The notes beneath the pieces are model-generated. The model worked only from the letters and a program-made list of their open reading frames with translations. It was not told the DNA's origin and ran no database searches. DNA of 64,000 nucleotides from Topomyia yanbarensis (lineage: Eukaryota > Arthropoda > Insecta > Diptera > Culicidae), in the NCBI RefSeq assembly GCF_030247195.1, contig NC_080671.1, positions 11,547,343 to 11,611,342 on the forward strand, read 5' to 3'. The translations under genes and the position numbers were made by a program. Position 1 is the first letter of the stretch. Each line of letters begins with the position of its first letter. Positions 10,772 through 21,905 of this stretch are shown here, piece by piece.

Positions 10772-10992
10772 AAATCATCAATTTTTAACTTTTATTCATA
10801 ACTTCGACTTCATTTGGTCTATAAACAATCGGTGAGATGCATTTTGAAGGAAACGAGTCAGGGAATCTATAAAAAATAGTTATTTTTGGTTACAGTGTTG
10901 CCAAATATGCAACATTTACGGTTTAAAACTTAAATTGCATTTTTCTCACAATTCGTGCATTTTTGTTTTTTATTCATTTCGTTTATTTGATA

Positions 10993-11020
10993 GGCACAAA
11001 TGCGTTAGCTTGGCGGTGCC
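10993..11020 (-). promoter_or_regulatory. LINE 3'-terminal RNA hairpin (copy A)
   Basis: Stem GGCAC (10993-10997) with GTGCC (11016-11020). The loop on the RNA strand contains AAGCTAACGC. It is followed on the RNA strand by ATCAAATAAACGA and an A-rich tail, the same arrangement as in copies B and D. Confidence 0.65.
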
Positions 11021-11029
11021 AAATTTTTT

Positions 11030-11420
11030 TGTTTTACATTTTGGATATTTTAAAACTAGGAGGTTACAATGTTGAAATATTTTTTTTATAAGAGAAAAAT
11101 TTTACAGCTATCTTAAGACTAGAAATAAGATTCTATATGCAAGAGAGGGGGCAAAAGATTTTTTTTATAAAAAATTTTAAAACAAGGAATTCAATAGTAA
11201 TAGTTTTTTAGGAAATATTTACAGTTATCTTAAAACTAACAATATAGTTTGGTACACAAAAGGGGGAACAAATATTTATGAGAAAATTCACAGGTGTTTT
11301 AAAACTAGGGATGCAATTCTATTTACAAGATGGGGGACAATAGTTTTAACAAAGAGGTAAAATTACAACTATCTTAAAACTAGGAATACTGAATACAAAT
11401 TTGAACTTTTTTAGCGGAGA
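11030..11420 (-). repeat. Degenerate short repeats in LINE 3' UTR (copy A)
   Basis: A phrase like CTATCTTAAAACTAGGAAT followed by a G-rich CAAGAGGGGG-like run recurs about every 70-90 bp (near 11050, 11110, 11230, 11300 and 11370). The 3' UTR of copy B (41560-41900) has the same kind of array. No coding sequence lies in this interval. Confidence 0.6.
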
Positions 11421-11627
11421 CTTATGCTTGGTCAAGATATTCAGAGGGGGGCTGTAGAAGCAGTTGTATCAAGGACAGGGGAGAGAAAGCGTAGATGGTG
11501 ACCGGGAGAGAAGAGCAAACAGCGAAACAAATTAGCGCCTCAGTCTAGTAGGTCGGATTGGCGGATGGTATTCTTCGGACCCGCGGGGAATCCTTCAAAA
11601 GTCATCGGACCTTGAGTCGCTCTCGCT

Positions 11628-13445
11628 TCAGTTTCCGTAGTGGTAAGGGCGACGGCGGTTACATAGTGGCACTCTGGAGCTGATCGATTCCACAAGGCAG
11701 GAAGAAACTTCTAAAAACGAGAAATAAAAAGAGAGGGGCAAAATCGGGATATTTATCGTTTTTATGAAAGTATAAATAAGGGACATATAGGGGAAATCAC
11801 GATTTTCCAGCATAGCTCGGACTGGGACATTGGGTGGTCTACCTCGGGCCCGAAGGGAATCCTTTAACTGAGACCTGGCGTCCAAGTACCCGGCGCATAC
11901 CAAGACAACGTGCTCGATGTCATGATAGCCCTCGTCACAAGCGCACAGACTACTCTCCGCAAGTCCAATACGCCGCAAATGTGCATCTAAGGTGTAGTGG
12001 TTGGACATAAGTCGGGACATTACACGAATAAAATCCCGACCCACATCCATCCCCCTGAACCAAGGCTTCGTTGATACCTTTGGGATAATGGAATGTAGCC
12101 ATCGTCCAAGTTCACCATTGCTCCACGAGGTTTGCCAACTGTTGAGTGTCCTCTGACGACAAATACTAAAAAATTCGTTGAAGCAGATTGGTCTTTCGTA
12201 TATGTCACCATTTAATGCGCCCACCTTTGCTAATGAGTCGGCCTTTTCATTACCCGGGATAGAGCAATGAGAGGGACCCAAACAAAGGTAATTTGATAAG
12301 ATTTTTCAGATAACGTACACAAGGACTCCCGTTTTTCCCCAGGAAATATGGGAATTGCTTTTTGGGCTTCATCGCACGAAGAGCCTCGATGGAGTTGAGG
12401 CTGTCCGAAATGATGAAGTAGTGATCTGTGGGCAGAGTGTCGATGATCCCAAGCGTGTACTGAATTGCAGCTAACTCTGCGACGTAAACTGAAGCGGGAT
12501 CATTGAGCTTGAATGAAGCGGTGATAGTATTGTTGAAGATACCGAAGCCAGTGGACCCATCGTGGCCATCGAGATTTGATCCGTCAGTGTAGAACATTTT
12601 GTCACAGTCGACTTCTCGGAATTTATTATAAAATATATTGGGGATCACTTGCGGGCGTATATTGTCCGGAATTCCACGAATCTCTTCCTTCATGAATGTG
12701 TCGAAGAATACAGTAGAATCAGAACTATCTAGGAAACGAACACGGTTGGGAGTATATGAAGAAGGATTAATGCTCTGTGCCATGTAGTCGAAGTACAAGG
12801 ACATAAATCGGGTTTGAGAATTAAGCTCGACGAGCCTCTCGAAGTTTTCAATCACCAACGGGTTCAAAATGTTGCATCGGATGAGCAATCGATATGAGAG
12901 TTCCCAAAATCGATTTTTAGCGGAAGAACGCCCGCCAGCACTTCGAGACTCATCGTATGGGACGAGTGCATGCAACCCAAGGCAATGCGCAAGCAACGAT
13001 ACTGGATTCTCTCCAGTTTGATGAAGTGTATGTTCGCAGCGGAGCGGAAACAGAAACACCCGTACTCCATCACCGACAATATCGTTGTTTGGTACAACCT
13101 GATCAGGTCTCCTGGGTGAGCACCCCACCATGTTCCAGTTATTGTTCGGAGAAAATTGATCCTTTGTTGGCATTTCTGTTTCAGATACCTAATTCGACAT
13201 CCCCAGGTACCTTTAAAGTCGAACCAGACCCCGAGATATTTAAATGTGAAAACCTGGTTGATCGTTGCACCCATTAATAGAAGCTGGAGTTGCGCCGGCT
13301 CACGCTTCCTAGAAAAGACAACCAACTCAGTTTTCTCCGTGGAGAACTCAATACCCAGCTGAAGAGCCCAAGCAGACAAATTGTCCAAGGTATCTTGTAA
13401 TGGTCCTTGCAAGTCGGCAGCTTTGGGCCCTGTAACAGAGACCAC
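11628..13445 (-). pseudogene. LINE ORF2, C-terminal part: RT end, RNase H, Cys/His tail (copy A)
   Basis: This is the downstream half of the ORF2 polyprotein. It lies in three overlapping frames (13445-12864, 13173-12250 and 12281-11628), so at least two frameshifts are present. Visible parts are the RT tail (FSTEKTELVVFSRK, then VMEYGCFCFRSAANIHF), RNase H with TDGSNLDG, AELAAIQ, SDSLNSIEA and GNEKADSLA acidic residues, and a C-terminal CACDEGYHDIEHVVLVC motif. It matches the intact ORF2 of copy B closely. RNase H would remove the RNA template strand during reverse transcription. It is not functional as it stands. Confidence 0.85.
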
Positions 13446-13452
13446 GCCGTCG

Positions 13453-13935
13453 CACAGTGTCGCCTAGCCGGACAAAACCTCAAAATTTTATTTTTGATTT
13501 TTCATGATTTAACATTTTTCTCTGTTTCTTAATAGGTTGAATAGAGTCTTCTCGAAATATTAAGTCCCGAGGACGATAGTTCGATTTTTTACATGACTTC
13601 AAAGGTGAAATAGATGATAAATTCTGAGGAAAACTATTTTCAAATCTATCTTTTTAGTTAAGATTCCGATTGGGGTCAAACTGATTTCATGTGAAAGGTT
13701 ATTCGCTGGACTTATAGCTGCCAATCAATTTAGTCGATACATGCCTTTCTTCTCCCTCAGACATGAAAAACAAATAATAAATCGTGCAATAGTTTAAAGT
13801 TATAATCTTCAAAGTGGCTGTACTTTTTTTTGAAACGGTTCGGAAAGATCGCTTGTTGTTCACGATACTCGAAAATTAGTGTACTTTCCGAAAATGAATA
13901 TCTTGTTTTGCCCCTTTCTGCCCCGAGGTATGAAA
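13453..13935. mobile_element. Transib-like insert, one end preserved, in LINE copy A
   Basis: ORF2 of copy A is interrupted after CCGTCG. The insert begins with CACAGTG (13453-13459), a 12-base spacer, then ACAAAACCT (13472-13480). The preceding 5 bases, CGTCG (13448-13452), fit the GC-rich 5-bp target I associate with Transib. Its first ~100 bp resemble the complete element at 56284-57156. The right terminus is not visible, and about 145 bp of host ORF2 present in copy B (44005-44150) is missing, so a deletion has removed the right end together with host DNA. Confidence 0.65.
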
Positions 13936-14757
13936 AAAGGTGTGCATGTGCTTTTCAGACAACAGGATTAGCCAAAAGTTATTTAAAATTGGTGAAAGAC
14001 CATGCTGGTGCAGCTTCTCTGACAGAATATTGATAGAAACTGAGTCAAAAGCCCCCTTAATATCCAAGAAGACTGATGCCATCTGCTCTTTGCTAGCATA
14101 GGCCATTTGGATTTCTGTAGAAAGCAACGCAAGGCAATCGTTCGTCCCTTTGCCTTTGCGGAAGCCACATTGTGTATCTGACAGTAAGCCATTTGCTTCA
14201 ACCCAATTGTCGAGGCGAAACAAGGTCATTTTCTCGAACAACTTCCGAATACTGGACAGGATTGCAATCGGCCGATACGAGTTGTGGTCGGAGGCTGGTT
14301 TTCCTGGTTTTTGGATGGCGATGACCTTCACTTGCCTCCATTCATAAGGGACAATGTTACCCTCAAGAAACTTGTTAAATAAATTCAACAAGCGCCTTTT
14401 TGCAGTGTCAGGCAGATTCTTCAGCAAGCTGAATTTGATTCTGTCTAACCCTGGGGCGTTATTGTTGCATGATAAGAGAGCAAGTGAGAACTCCACCATC
14501 GAAAACGGTGTTTCGTTCGCGGTATCGTGAGGAGACGCGGCGCGGCACGTTTTCTGTACCGGGACAGAGTCCGGACAGATCTTCTTGACGAAAGCGAATA
14601 TCCAACGGTTTGAATATTCCACGTTCTCGTTGGTACTATTACGGTTACGCATACGTCGAGCCGTACCCCAAAGAGTGCTCATCCCTGTTTCTCTCGTTAA
14701 CCCGTCGACGAACCGACGCCAATAACTGCGTTTTTTGGCTTTCATTAGACTCTTCAT
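13876..14757 (-). pseudogene. LINE ORF2, reverse transcriptase N-terminal half (copy A)
   Basis: An open segment of 293 codons. It shows the RT block KVIAIQKPGKPASDHNSYRP, then FRKGKGTNDCLALLS and VFLDIKGAFDSVS, the latter holding the first catalytic aspartate. The GLPQGS and LADD blocks seen in copy B are missing because of the deletion next to the insert at 13453. The last residues before the stop lie in insert or junction sequence. This part would copy element RNA into DNA at the target site. Confidence 0.85.
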
Positions 14758-15795
14758 TCGCTTTTCTAACGACGCGTACTGTTGATAGCTAGCGGGTAAC
14801 CCGTCTTCCCGGAAGGCCTTATATGCAGTGAACTTTTCCGCGTACAGCTCTGAGCACTCTTTATCCTACCACAGGGTGGGAGACCGTCCATGGGTATTCG
14901 CGCTGGGTACTGATGTAGTCTGAGCTTGATTCGCACTGTCGAGAATCAAGCCAGCCAAAAACCTGTACTCTTCTTCCGGAGGAAGTTCTTGAGTGGATTC
15001 GATTTTAGCGGATATCGCGGTCGCGTAACTCTTCCAATCAATGTTCCGTGTGAGGTCATACGAGACATTGATTGTTTCCGATGGTCTTGAACCGTTAGCG
15101 ATTGAAATCACGATAGGCAAATGATCGCTACCGTGGGGATCAGGGATCACCTTCCACATGCAATCTAACTGTGGCGATGTCGAGCAAAGCGACAAATCCA
15201 ACGCGCTTGCGCGTGCTGGTGGTGTAGGAATCCGCGTCATTTCTCCCGTGTTTAAGATGGTCATGTTGAAATTATCGCAAAGATCTTGGATTAATGCTGA
15301 TCTATTATCATCATGAAGACAGCCCCATACCGTACCGTGCGAGTTAAAGTCTCCCAGAACTAGCCGCGGTGCCGGTAAGGATTCCGTGATATTACAAAGC
15401 GTTCGGTTCCCTACCGAGGCTCTAGGAGGAATGTAGATGGAAGCAATGCAAAGGTCTTTACCTTTGATTAAAACTTGACAAGCGACAATTTCAATGCCTG
15501 GTGTCGAAGGGAGGTTAATTCGGTTGAAAGAATAGCACTTTTTGATCCCCAAAAGTACTCCTCCATAGGGGTTTTCTCGATCTAGACGAATTATATTAAA
15601 GTCGTGGAAGTTGAGATTTATATCGGAAGTTAACCAGGTTTCACATAATGCGAAAGCATCACATTTTAAACAGTTTAGTAAGAATTTGAAGGAATCGATT
15701 TTCGGGAGGATACTTCTGCAATTCCACTGTAGGACAGTGATCGAATCAGTGACCTCGTTTGATGACTTAGCCATTGAAGGATACGATCGCTGCAA
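14758..15795 (-). pseudogene. LINE ORF2, endonuclease domain (copy A)
   Basis: The start at 15795 gives MQRSYPSMAKSSNEV, equivalent to the ORF2 start of copy B. An apurinic-type endonuclease domain follows with LQWNCRS, CETWLTS, GGVLLGIK, LGDFNSHGTVWG and GSDHLPIVIS. These contain the expected Asn, Glu, Asp/Asn and Asp-His catalytic positions. The frame ends with a stop at about 14866, inside a segment equivalent to the copy B linker, and coding resumes in the RT segment. The endonuclease nicks target DNA to prime reverse transcription. A premature stop makes this copy inactive. Confidence 0.85.
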
Positions 15796-15931
15796 GGAGG
15801 GGCCATTTAGTAGTCAACTACTTCAAAAATGTTTGCACTATAGGAAGAAAACGTATCAGAAGGCTTTTAAGAGGATCAGTAACATTGAAAGCTGTGAAGA
15901 TTAAGTCCACTATGTCAGAAAATTTCATTAG

Positions 15932-17131
15932 TCAGCTACTGGACTGAGTATCTGTTTGAAAAAAGGGAACACTTGGGGATTTTGGTGTCCCTGGAAGTGG
16001 TGGATACTCCTTGTTAGAATTAAAATTTCCAAGTCCTGGAGCAACTTGCTTCGGCTTTAGTGCATCACTTCCATTGGATTTATTGATTATAGTTGGCGCA
16101 CTCTGAGTGGACGACACCTTGGCACCCTTACGAGGCAATCTAGGGGAGGCTAGATTTTTCCTCTTCCTGGACTCCTATGAGTTAACCAAAGATGTTCCCT
16201 CTTGTGGGTCGTCAGATTCTTGCTCATCGCCAGCCAAAAGAGCAAAGGAATTTTCGGAAGGGACAGATGGCGAAGCATTCTTAAGAATTTCTGCATAAGA
16301 GCGCTTCGAGCGTTCCTTAAGGGAGCGCTTAATTTTATCCCCGCGCTGTTTGTACGCGGGGCATGATTTAAGATCATGCGGAACGCCCCCGCAGTAAATA
16401 CACTTTTCAGTTTCTCCACCGCAAGAGTCATCCTCATGTTCTCCCTCGCATTTGCCGCACCTTTTCTTATTGCCACAATAGGTGGCTGTGTGGCCCAGCT
16501 GCTTGCAATTGCTGCAGTTCATTACCCGCAGTACAAACAGGCGAGCAGGTAGACGAACCTTATCCAGGAGGAGATAGTTAGGGAGGGAAGACCCGGAGAA
16601 AGTCACTCGAAGCGAGTCTGACAATGAATAAGTTGTCTTATTATTCTCAGTTTTTGCGGAATACAATTGCTTGCATTCCAGAATCTTCACATGTTCAAGT
16701 GAGGGGTCCTTAAAGCAACCAACTCCGTACTTCAACACGTCTTCGCACTTCAAACCCGGCTCGGCGACGACCCCGTCGATCTCCACTGCTAAACAAGGTA
16801 TATACGCTTTAAATTGCTTTGTAAAACGCTCGCTGCGTGCAATCTGGTTTGCCTGGTCGAGGTCATTCACTAATATGCGTATCTTATTAGCTCTAACACG
16901 TGTTATCTGAGCTACGGCCGGGTAGTTAGCAGTCAGCTCCCGTGAGATTTCTAAAATATAAGGCGATTTCGTGATGGGCCGGAAATGGACCACCCAGGGC
17001 TTAATTGAACTGGGTGGGTATGTTTTAACACGAGGAGGACTGGGGGAATCAGAGGAGGGAGTGATTTCGTGTTTATCCGGTAAATCCATGGGAACATCAT
17101 TCCAATCCAATGTTACTTCGCCCTCGGCCAT
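15932..17131 (-). pseudogene. LINE ORF1 gag with three CCHC knuckles (copy A)
   Basis: The start at 17131 (MAEGEVTLDWND) opens a 318-codon frame to 16175. The remaining C-terminal part (PRKGAKVSSTQS to 15932) is in another frame, so one frameshift splits it. Three zinc knuckles lie in a row at about residues 206-258: CSNCKQLGHTATYC, CGKCEGEHEDDSC and CIYCGGVPHDLKSC. Three knuckles in ORF1 are typical of the I factor group. The protein binds element RNA in a particle with ORF2. Copy B carries the intact equivalent. Confidence 0.85.
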
Positions 17132-17335
17132 TTAGGCACGAGGATAGCACGTGGTGTAAACGAGAGATGAAACTTATATTCAGGGGAAAGGAATCTAAGA
17201 AGTAGCGACAGATCGGGGGAAAGGGAAATGAGAAAAAAGATACTTAGCTTATATAGCGGCTTGTCCGGGTATTGAACAGTTCACTTCACCAACCTAGCGG
17301 CCGAACAAAGCCTGCCTCAAACAATGTATGCATTT
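17132..17335 (-). other. LINE copy A 5' UTR (approximate)
   Basis: Sequence upstream of ORF1 on the minus strand. It contains a purine/pyrimidine-biased stretch and TATATAAGC near 17254-17262. I-clade LINEs carry internal promoters in the 5' UTR (known for the Drosophila I factor); no specific promoter motif can be claimed here. Confidence 0.4.
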
Positions 17336-17689
17336 TCGTTTTGAAAATGATTGTACCATTGTGTTTCTCAGATAGTTTTACATATAAAAACATTTTTTAC
17401 ATTAAAATAATTTGACCCAATTAAAAAATTCTCAGTTCGTTTCTCGCTATATCTCAGTAACCAAGCAGAATGTCAAAATTCTGTAAACGCCACTTTATAG
17501 AGATTTTTCAGACAAGTAATGTGGCATATCGAACTCAGTTTACCCCAAAATAGCGTTTGTCATAAGATAGCACAACAGCGACGATTCAATTCCGCAACTA
17601 CAACGTTTTCGTGATTTATTTAGTTTCCAACACGTTGTTGAGCGTGTGATGTGTGTGCTGTACGTGGGTTTCGCGTCATCTGGAAGTCG

Positions 17690-18943
17690 TATCAAATCAT
17701 CGTTTATGTACGGTACTGGCGGAGAAGGGCGCTTCTGAGAATGATAAGAAAAAACAAAACGGGCAGTTAAATCTGTATATTCATGGTTATTAGAAGGTTG
17801 TTTACGAGGGATATATAGAGGAGAACGTGCCTTCCCAATACATCTTCAACCGGGACATTGGGTGATCATCCTTGGGCCTGAAGGGAGTCCAATAGTTGAG
17901 CTGTGGCAGAATAGAAATCGGCGCATGCTCAGACAATATGTTCGATATCGTGGTCTTCTCCATAAGCGCAGATACCGCTATTCGCGAGCCCAATACGACA
18001 GAGATGCACGTCTAACATGTAGTGATTGGACATGACCCGAGACATTACACGGGTGAAAGAATTTATATTTCCTCTGAACTCAAGCATTCGATTCGGATTG
18101 AAATTTCAGTCAGTTGGAAAGTTAATGAATGATGGAGGCGGTGAATCTGAATGTTGGTTTCGGTAAATACAAGCAGAAGTAGGTAACTGATTATGAAATT
18201 TCGCAGCACTGTTCTTATGTTTCTCCTCGTGCTGTTTGTACGTGGGACATATCTGAAGATCATGTGGGTTTCCCCCACAGTAGAGACATTTTTCAATATT
18301 CCTTCCACAGAAATTATCCACAGGATTGCCACTGCATTTCCCACAACGAATCTTATTGCTACAATTGGACGCGTGTGTCCTAGTTATTTGAATCTTGTCA
18401 AAGAGGAGGTAGTTGGGCAGAGCAGACCCGACGAAGATCACTCGATAAGAGTCTGAGTTTATCTATTTCCTCTTCCCGTCAGCAGTAACTGATGCTGAAT
18501 GCAAATGTTTCCACTCCAGTATCTTCACTGGTTCAAAGAATGGGGTCTTTGAAACCGGCTACCCCATGTGTCAGCAGATCCGCACAATTCAAACTTGAAT
18601 CGGAGATGACCCCGTCACATTTAACCCGATTAGCTGGAACATATACTCTACACTCCTTCGTAAAAGGCCCGTAGTCAGCAATATCATTTGCCTGCTTCAA
18701 ACTAATACCACCGATATTTCTGTTACGGTCGAATTTCGCTCCGTCAGATCTCGAGAAATCTGCAATAGATTCAAACATTTTTTGTCTTTGGTCTGGAAGA
18801 AGATCAGAGATGACCCGGTTCCGGAGGGTGGGTACAATTTTTGTCGTGGAGGTGATTTTATTTCTACCTCCATTTCGCCTTGACGCAAATATTTATCAGG
18901 GGAAGTCATTTTTTCACGCGCCCGTTGCCCAGTAGAGTGGGAC
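17690..18943 (-). mobile_element. I-clade LINE, internally deleted copy C (ORF1 fused to ORF2 tail)
   Basis: On the minus strand a degraded ORF1 (18943 to about 18060) is followed directly by the extreme 3' part of ORF2 (about 18055-17780). The latter contains the region matching the copy B tail with the HDIEHIV-type motif. Endonuclease, RT and RNase H are absent, so most of ORF2 was deleted. The 3' UTR is only partly present, down to about 17690. A fold-back element adjoins the 5' side at 18944. Confidence 0.7.
18063..18943 (-). pseudogene. LINE ORF1 gag, frameshifted (copy C)
   Basis: The N-terminal frame (18945-18697) reads through EVEIKSPPRQKLYPPS and LLQISRDLTERNSTVTEIS, matching LLQISRDLTERFSAVTEIS of copy B. 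The next segment (18778-18533) has ECRVYVPANRVKCDGVISDS. The knuckle segment (18441-18106) has CSNKIRCGKCSGNPVDNFC and CLYCGGNPHDLQIC. The first knuckle is eroded, and three frames are needed. It is a dead gag gene, more diverged from copies A and B than they are from each other. Confidence 0.75.
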
Positions 18944-19690
18944 ATGGTTGCACGAAAAAAATAAAATTTTGCTCCGAGTTACTTTTTGGGTCCCATTTAG
19001 CTCCCAGAACGACTCTGGAAATTTTTAGCTCGATCAGTGAAACTAAATTTTTGCGCCCACGGTTTAAAGTTTACATGGGATTTCGTATGGGAAAATCGTA
19101 TTTTGCAAAATAATTCTTCCAAGAGTCACCCGTTACCTCCTAAAAATAAGTAGATATCTGATTTTAATGGGAAATTTGTCAAAGAAGCAAAGTATAGAAG
19201 ACCGCAAAACGATCTGATGCTTGTAGAAAAAGTTATTAAGCAAAAACCGATTGATGCCCTGAAGATTGATGAAAATTTCACTTTTCATAGCATCACTGCT
19301 GCTGACGATCGATTTATACACAATTTTTTTAATTTTCTCTTATTATGTACAAAAGAAGCCTCAATTTATCCCTCAAAACTCTTGCGAAGTGGCCAAACAG
19401 TATAGATAAATGATTTAGACACATTATGAGAAGATTAAAACAAAATTTCGTATAATTGGACAACCAACAGCAGTGGTGCTAGAAAACATGAATATTTTAT
19501 CAATCGTCAGAGCATCAATCGGTTTCTGCTTAATAACTTTTTTCTCAAGCTTCAGATCGTTTCATGGTTTTCAAGACTTTGTTTCTTTGTCAAATTTCCT
19601 ATAAAAACCACATAATGATTTATTTTTAGGAAGTATTGGGCGACTCCTAGAGGAATTATTTTGTGAAAGTTAATTTTCCCATACAATCTA
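18944..19690. mobile_element. Fold-back element, right outer end missing
   Basis: The left terminus reads CCCAGTAGAGTGGGACATGG. A long left arm to about 19310 is repeated in inverted order to about 19690; for example CAAAACGATCTGATGC (19204-19219) pairs with GCTTCAGATCGTTTCATG (19549-19566). The outermost ~160 bp of the right arm is missing. A second member at 53553-54327 keeps the right terminus instead and shares the interior, so the complete element can be inferred from the two. No ORF longer than chance is present. Confidence 0.7.
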
Positions 19691-21205
19691 ATATCTATAT
19701 CTAATATGATTATTTCTGTTTTTGTTCATTTAATTATTAACATAATATCTTGGTTTGAGATAGTACTATCCTCATAAAATCTCCTTGGCTACACCATCGA
19801 GTGACTTGTTGTTTTATCCATATGAGCAACATAAACTAACAACCGTGTACTGGTGTGCTGCAAAAATTAAAATATTGATATAACCGAAGCAATACTACTC
19901 AGCAGACCACGAGGGCACTCGATTACATGCACATCATTAAGCCATGATTCTTAAAAGCCTCCGAGAGTACCCAGTATAACCCCTTGATTTTCTCAAATTA
20001 CAAATTCATACTTGCTTCTTTTTATACCTATCGCCGTTCGCTCGCTCTCGTAATGATACTAATTCGCACTCTTTATCCACCGCCAATCAACCGAGCCGAT
20101 TTTAGGTTCGACCACGAACCCAACAATCACCGGCTATAACACCTCCTTTTTGCGTTTCCCATTGGTATTCAAAGAAAACGACTTTTGAGAGTCCGCCCGG
20201 AGAGGCTGAAGCCACCAACATCAGAAGGTCGGAACCCCACGTCCCCCACAGCACGACAATCATCGCCCTTAGGGTTACCCGAACAACCGGGCCAAGGAAC
20301 GAAAGGGTATTCCACTCCTTCGGACATGCTAAGAAAGCGTTGATTTGATTCGCCTTCTCAGCGCGGCGGTGACGTGCAGTGGTGTCAGATTTTATTGTGT
20401 TTATTATGGTATGATTTAGATAGTATTGAGCGCATAGATCTCATATTTTTCGGTCATATGTTCTACTTCTGCATTTGTAGTGCTTTGCGTGATCCAATTC
20501 TATCCAAACGAGGTAACGTTAAGGGTATTTATTGTTAATTTTGAAAATTTGAGAACCGTTGCTATCAATACAACGAAGTTAGGCATTCTTAATACCAAAA
20601 ATATGAGATGGGATGTTTCTCAACGATCGCTAATGGTGCTGGCTGTTGATTTGGAGGTTTATCGTAATGAGCATGTTGCGTGTTCATAATCTATCTTGTA
20701 AAGCGACTCAAGTGGTGTTACTGGTAGTAACATCAACATCTTCGCGGAAATATTATTTGAAAACGAGAAATGAAAGCAACTATTGATACATACTAATATG
20801 ATTGACTGACCCGTATGTAATAGGCATCCAATTGAAAGAGAGGACAAAATCACGGAGCTGAATCTGAACATTTTGGCCTATACTACTGTATACGTTTTCA
20901 ATACTTGCTACATTGACCAACTTGAATGACAACTAGCAGCCTCTCTCTCACTAGTGTACAGAACAAAGGAAATATTGTATTTATACTTGCAGTCATGAAT
21001 ACAGTTGGCAAAAAAAGAACACTACTTTTACCCCACAACGCGGTCTTTGGCATGTGGTTTAGTACAATGATACGTTATCCCAACACGAAAGTTTTGTTTT
21101 ATAGAGCTAATTTGTTGTATTCCTTGGACCCAATGGTGGTTCTTAGCCTAGTTTCATTTAAGGATAGATTATTTTTAATCGCATTTCTAGTCCAGTAGAA
21201 GTCGG
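19691..21205. other. No gene recognised; GC-rich conserved-looking block
   Basis: Mostly AT-rich. A GC-rich block at about 20180-20370 (AGGCTGAAGCCACCAACATC, then CATCGCCCTTAGGGTTACCC) stands out in composition. It reads like a repeat or untranslated region that I cannot name. No domain is seen in the open frames near 20480-21198. Confidence 0.4.
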
Positions 21206-21905
21206 ATCCTGTGGCAACTCTATTGAACACTCGCTGAAGTCCGGTAATAGCGCTGTGGCGACCGTAATTGGTTCTGCCCAAAGGTTAGTACGCAGTATTT
21301 GAATGCGGGCTTGAGGATTCAGGCGTTCAAGAATCGTAGAGCAATCCACTCTGGCAGCGTAAGTTCGAGACGAATAGGGCTCGAGAGCAGCCCTTCACAG
21401 GGGCGGATCCAGAAAAAAATTTCGGGAGGGGTCTGAAATTGCAATTTTTAAATGCACATTGAACAATACGTAATACGTAAAAACCTTATTTAATGAATAA
21501 TTGTCTAGTTGGTCAAATTTGGTTTGGAATGATTTTGAGTTTGAAACTAATATAAAAATTGAAACTAGTTTAAAATTTCTTAACAATTAAAAAAAATCGG
21601 AGGAGGGTCCGGACCCCCAGGACCCTCCTCCTGAATCTGCCCCTGGCCCTTCAAGATGCGGAGTGTATGGAGGTGTATTAATTGGCAACGGTTTTCATAG
21701 CTCGGTAGTTGAAATCCGGCGTCGGACAGCCTCGATTCTGTCAAAGCTATTCTGGTATTATGGATTTTAAACAACATAACAGTCTTCTAGAGTTGAGCGG
21801 ACCAACGCGCAATAAAGCGATTTAAGATAGTATTCATCTCTGAAGTTTTTTGCAATTCGAAAGATGAACTCTAGCTGTCTTGACGCCTTGTCCATAATAT
21901 ATGAA
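21206..21905 (-). pseudogene. Jockey-type LINE RT, C-terminal fragment, split by a MITE
   Basis: On the minus strand the order is a segment with LEFIFRIAKNF and LVRSTLE, then (after a hAT MITE) LDCSTILERLNPQARIQILRTNLW-like sequence with several frame breaks. This pattern is what I expect from the C-terminal thumb and tail of Jockey-type reverse transcriptases. It probably belongs to the same family as the forward RT fragment at 22570-22965, in head-to-head orientation. Only a fragment is present, with no active site. Confidence 0.5.
21398..21645. mobile_element. hAT MITE with 8-bp target duplication
   Basis: The termini are CAGGGGCGGATCCAG (left) and CTGAATCTGCCCCTG (right), a 15-bp inverted repeat with two mismatches. 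GCCCTTCA directly flanks both sides (21390-21397 and 21646-21653), a perfect 8-bp duplication. CAGGGGC ends plus an 8-bp duplication are the hallmark of hAT elements. At 248 bp with no ORF, it is non-autonomous. It sits inside the Jockey-type RT fragment. A diverged piece of its right half recurs at 24857-24925. Confidence 0.9.

Larger units (their letters stand above)
10963..17335 (-). mobile_element. I-clade non-LTR retrotransposon, decayed copy A
   Basis: Reading on the minus strand, the order is 5' UTR, ORF1 gag with three CCHC knuckles, ORF2 with endonuclease, reverse transcriptase, RNase H and a terminal Cys/His motif, repeat-bearing 3' UTR, 3' hairpin, and an AATAAA-rich tail. This gene order with a C-terminal RNase H is typical of the I clade. 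The copy is broken by frameshifts and by a CACAGTG-ended insert at 13453. A closely related intact copy lies at 41471-47429. The 5' boundary near 17335 is approximate. Confidence 0.85.
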
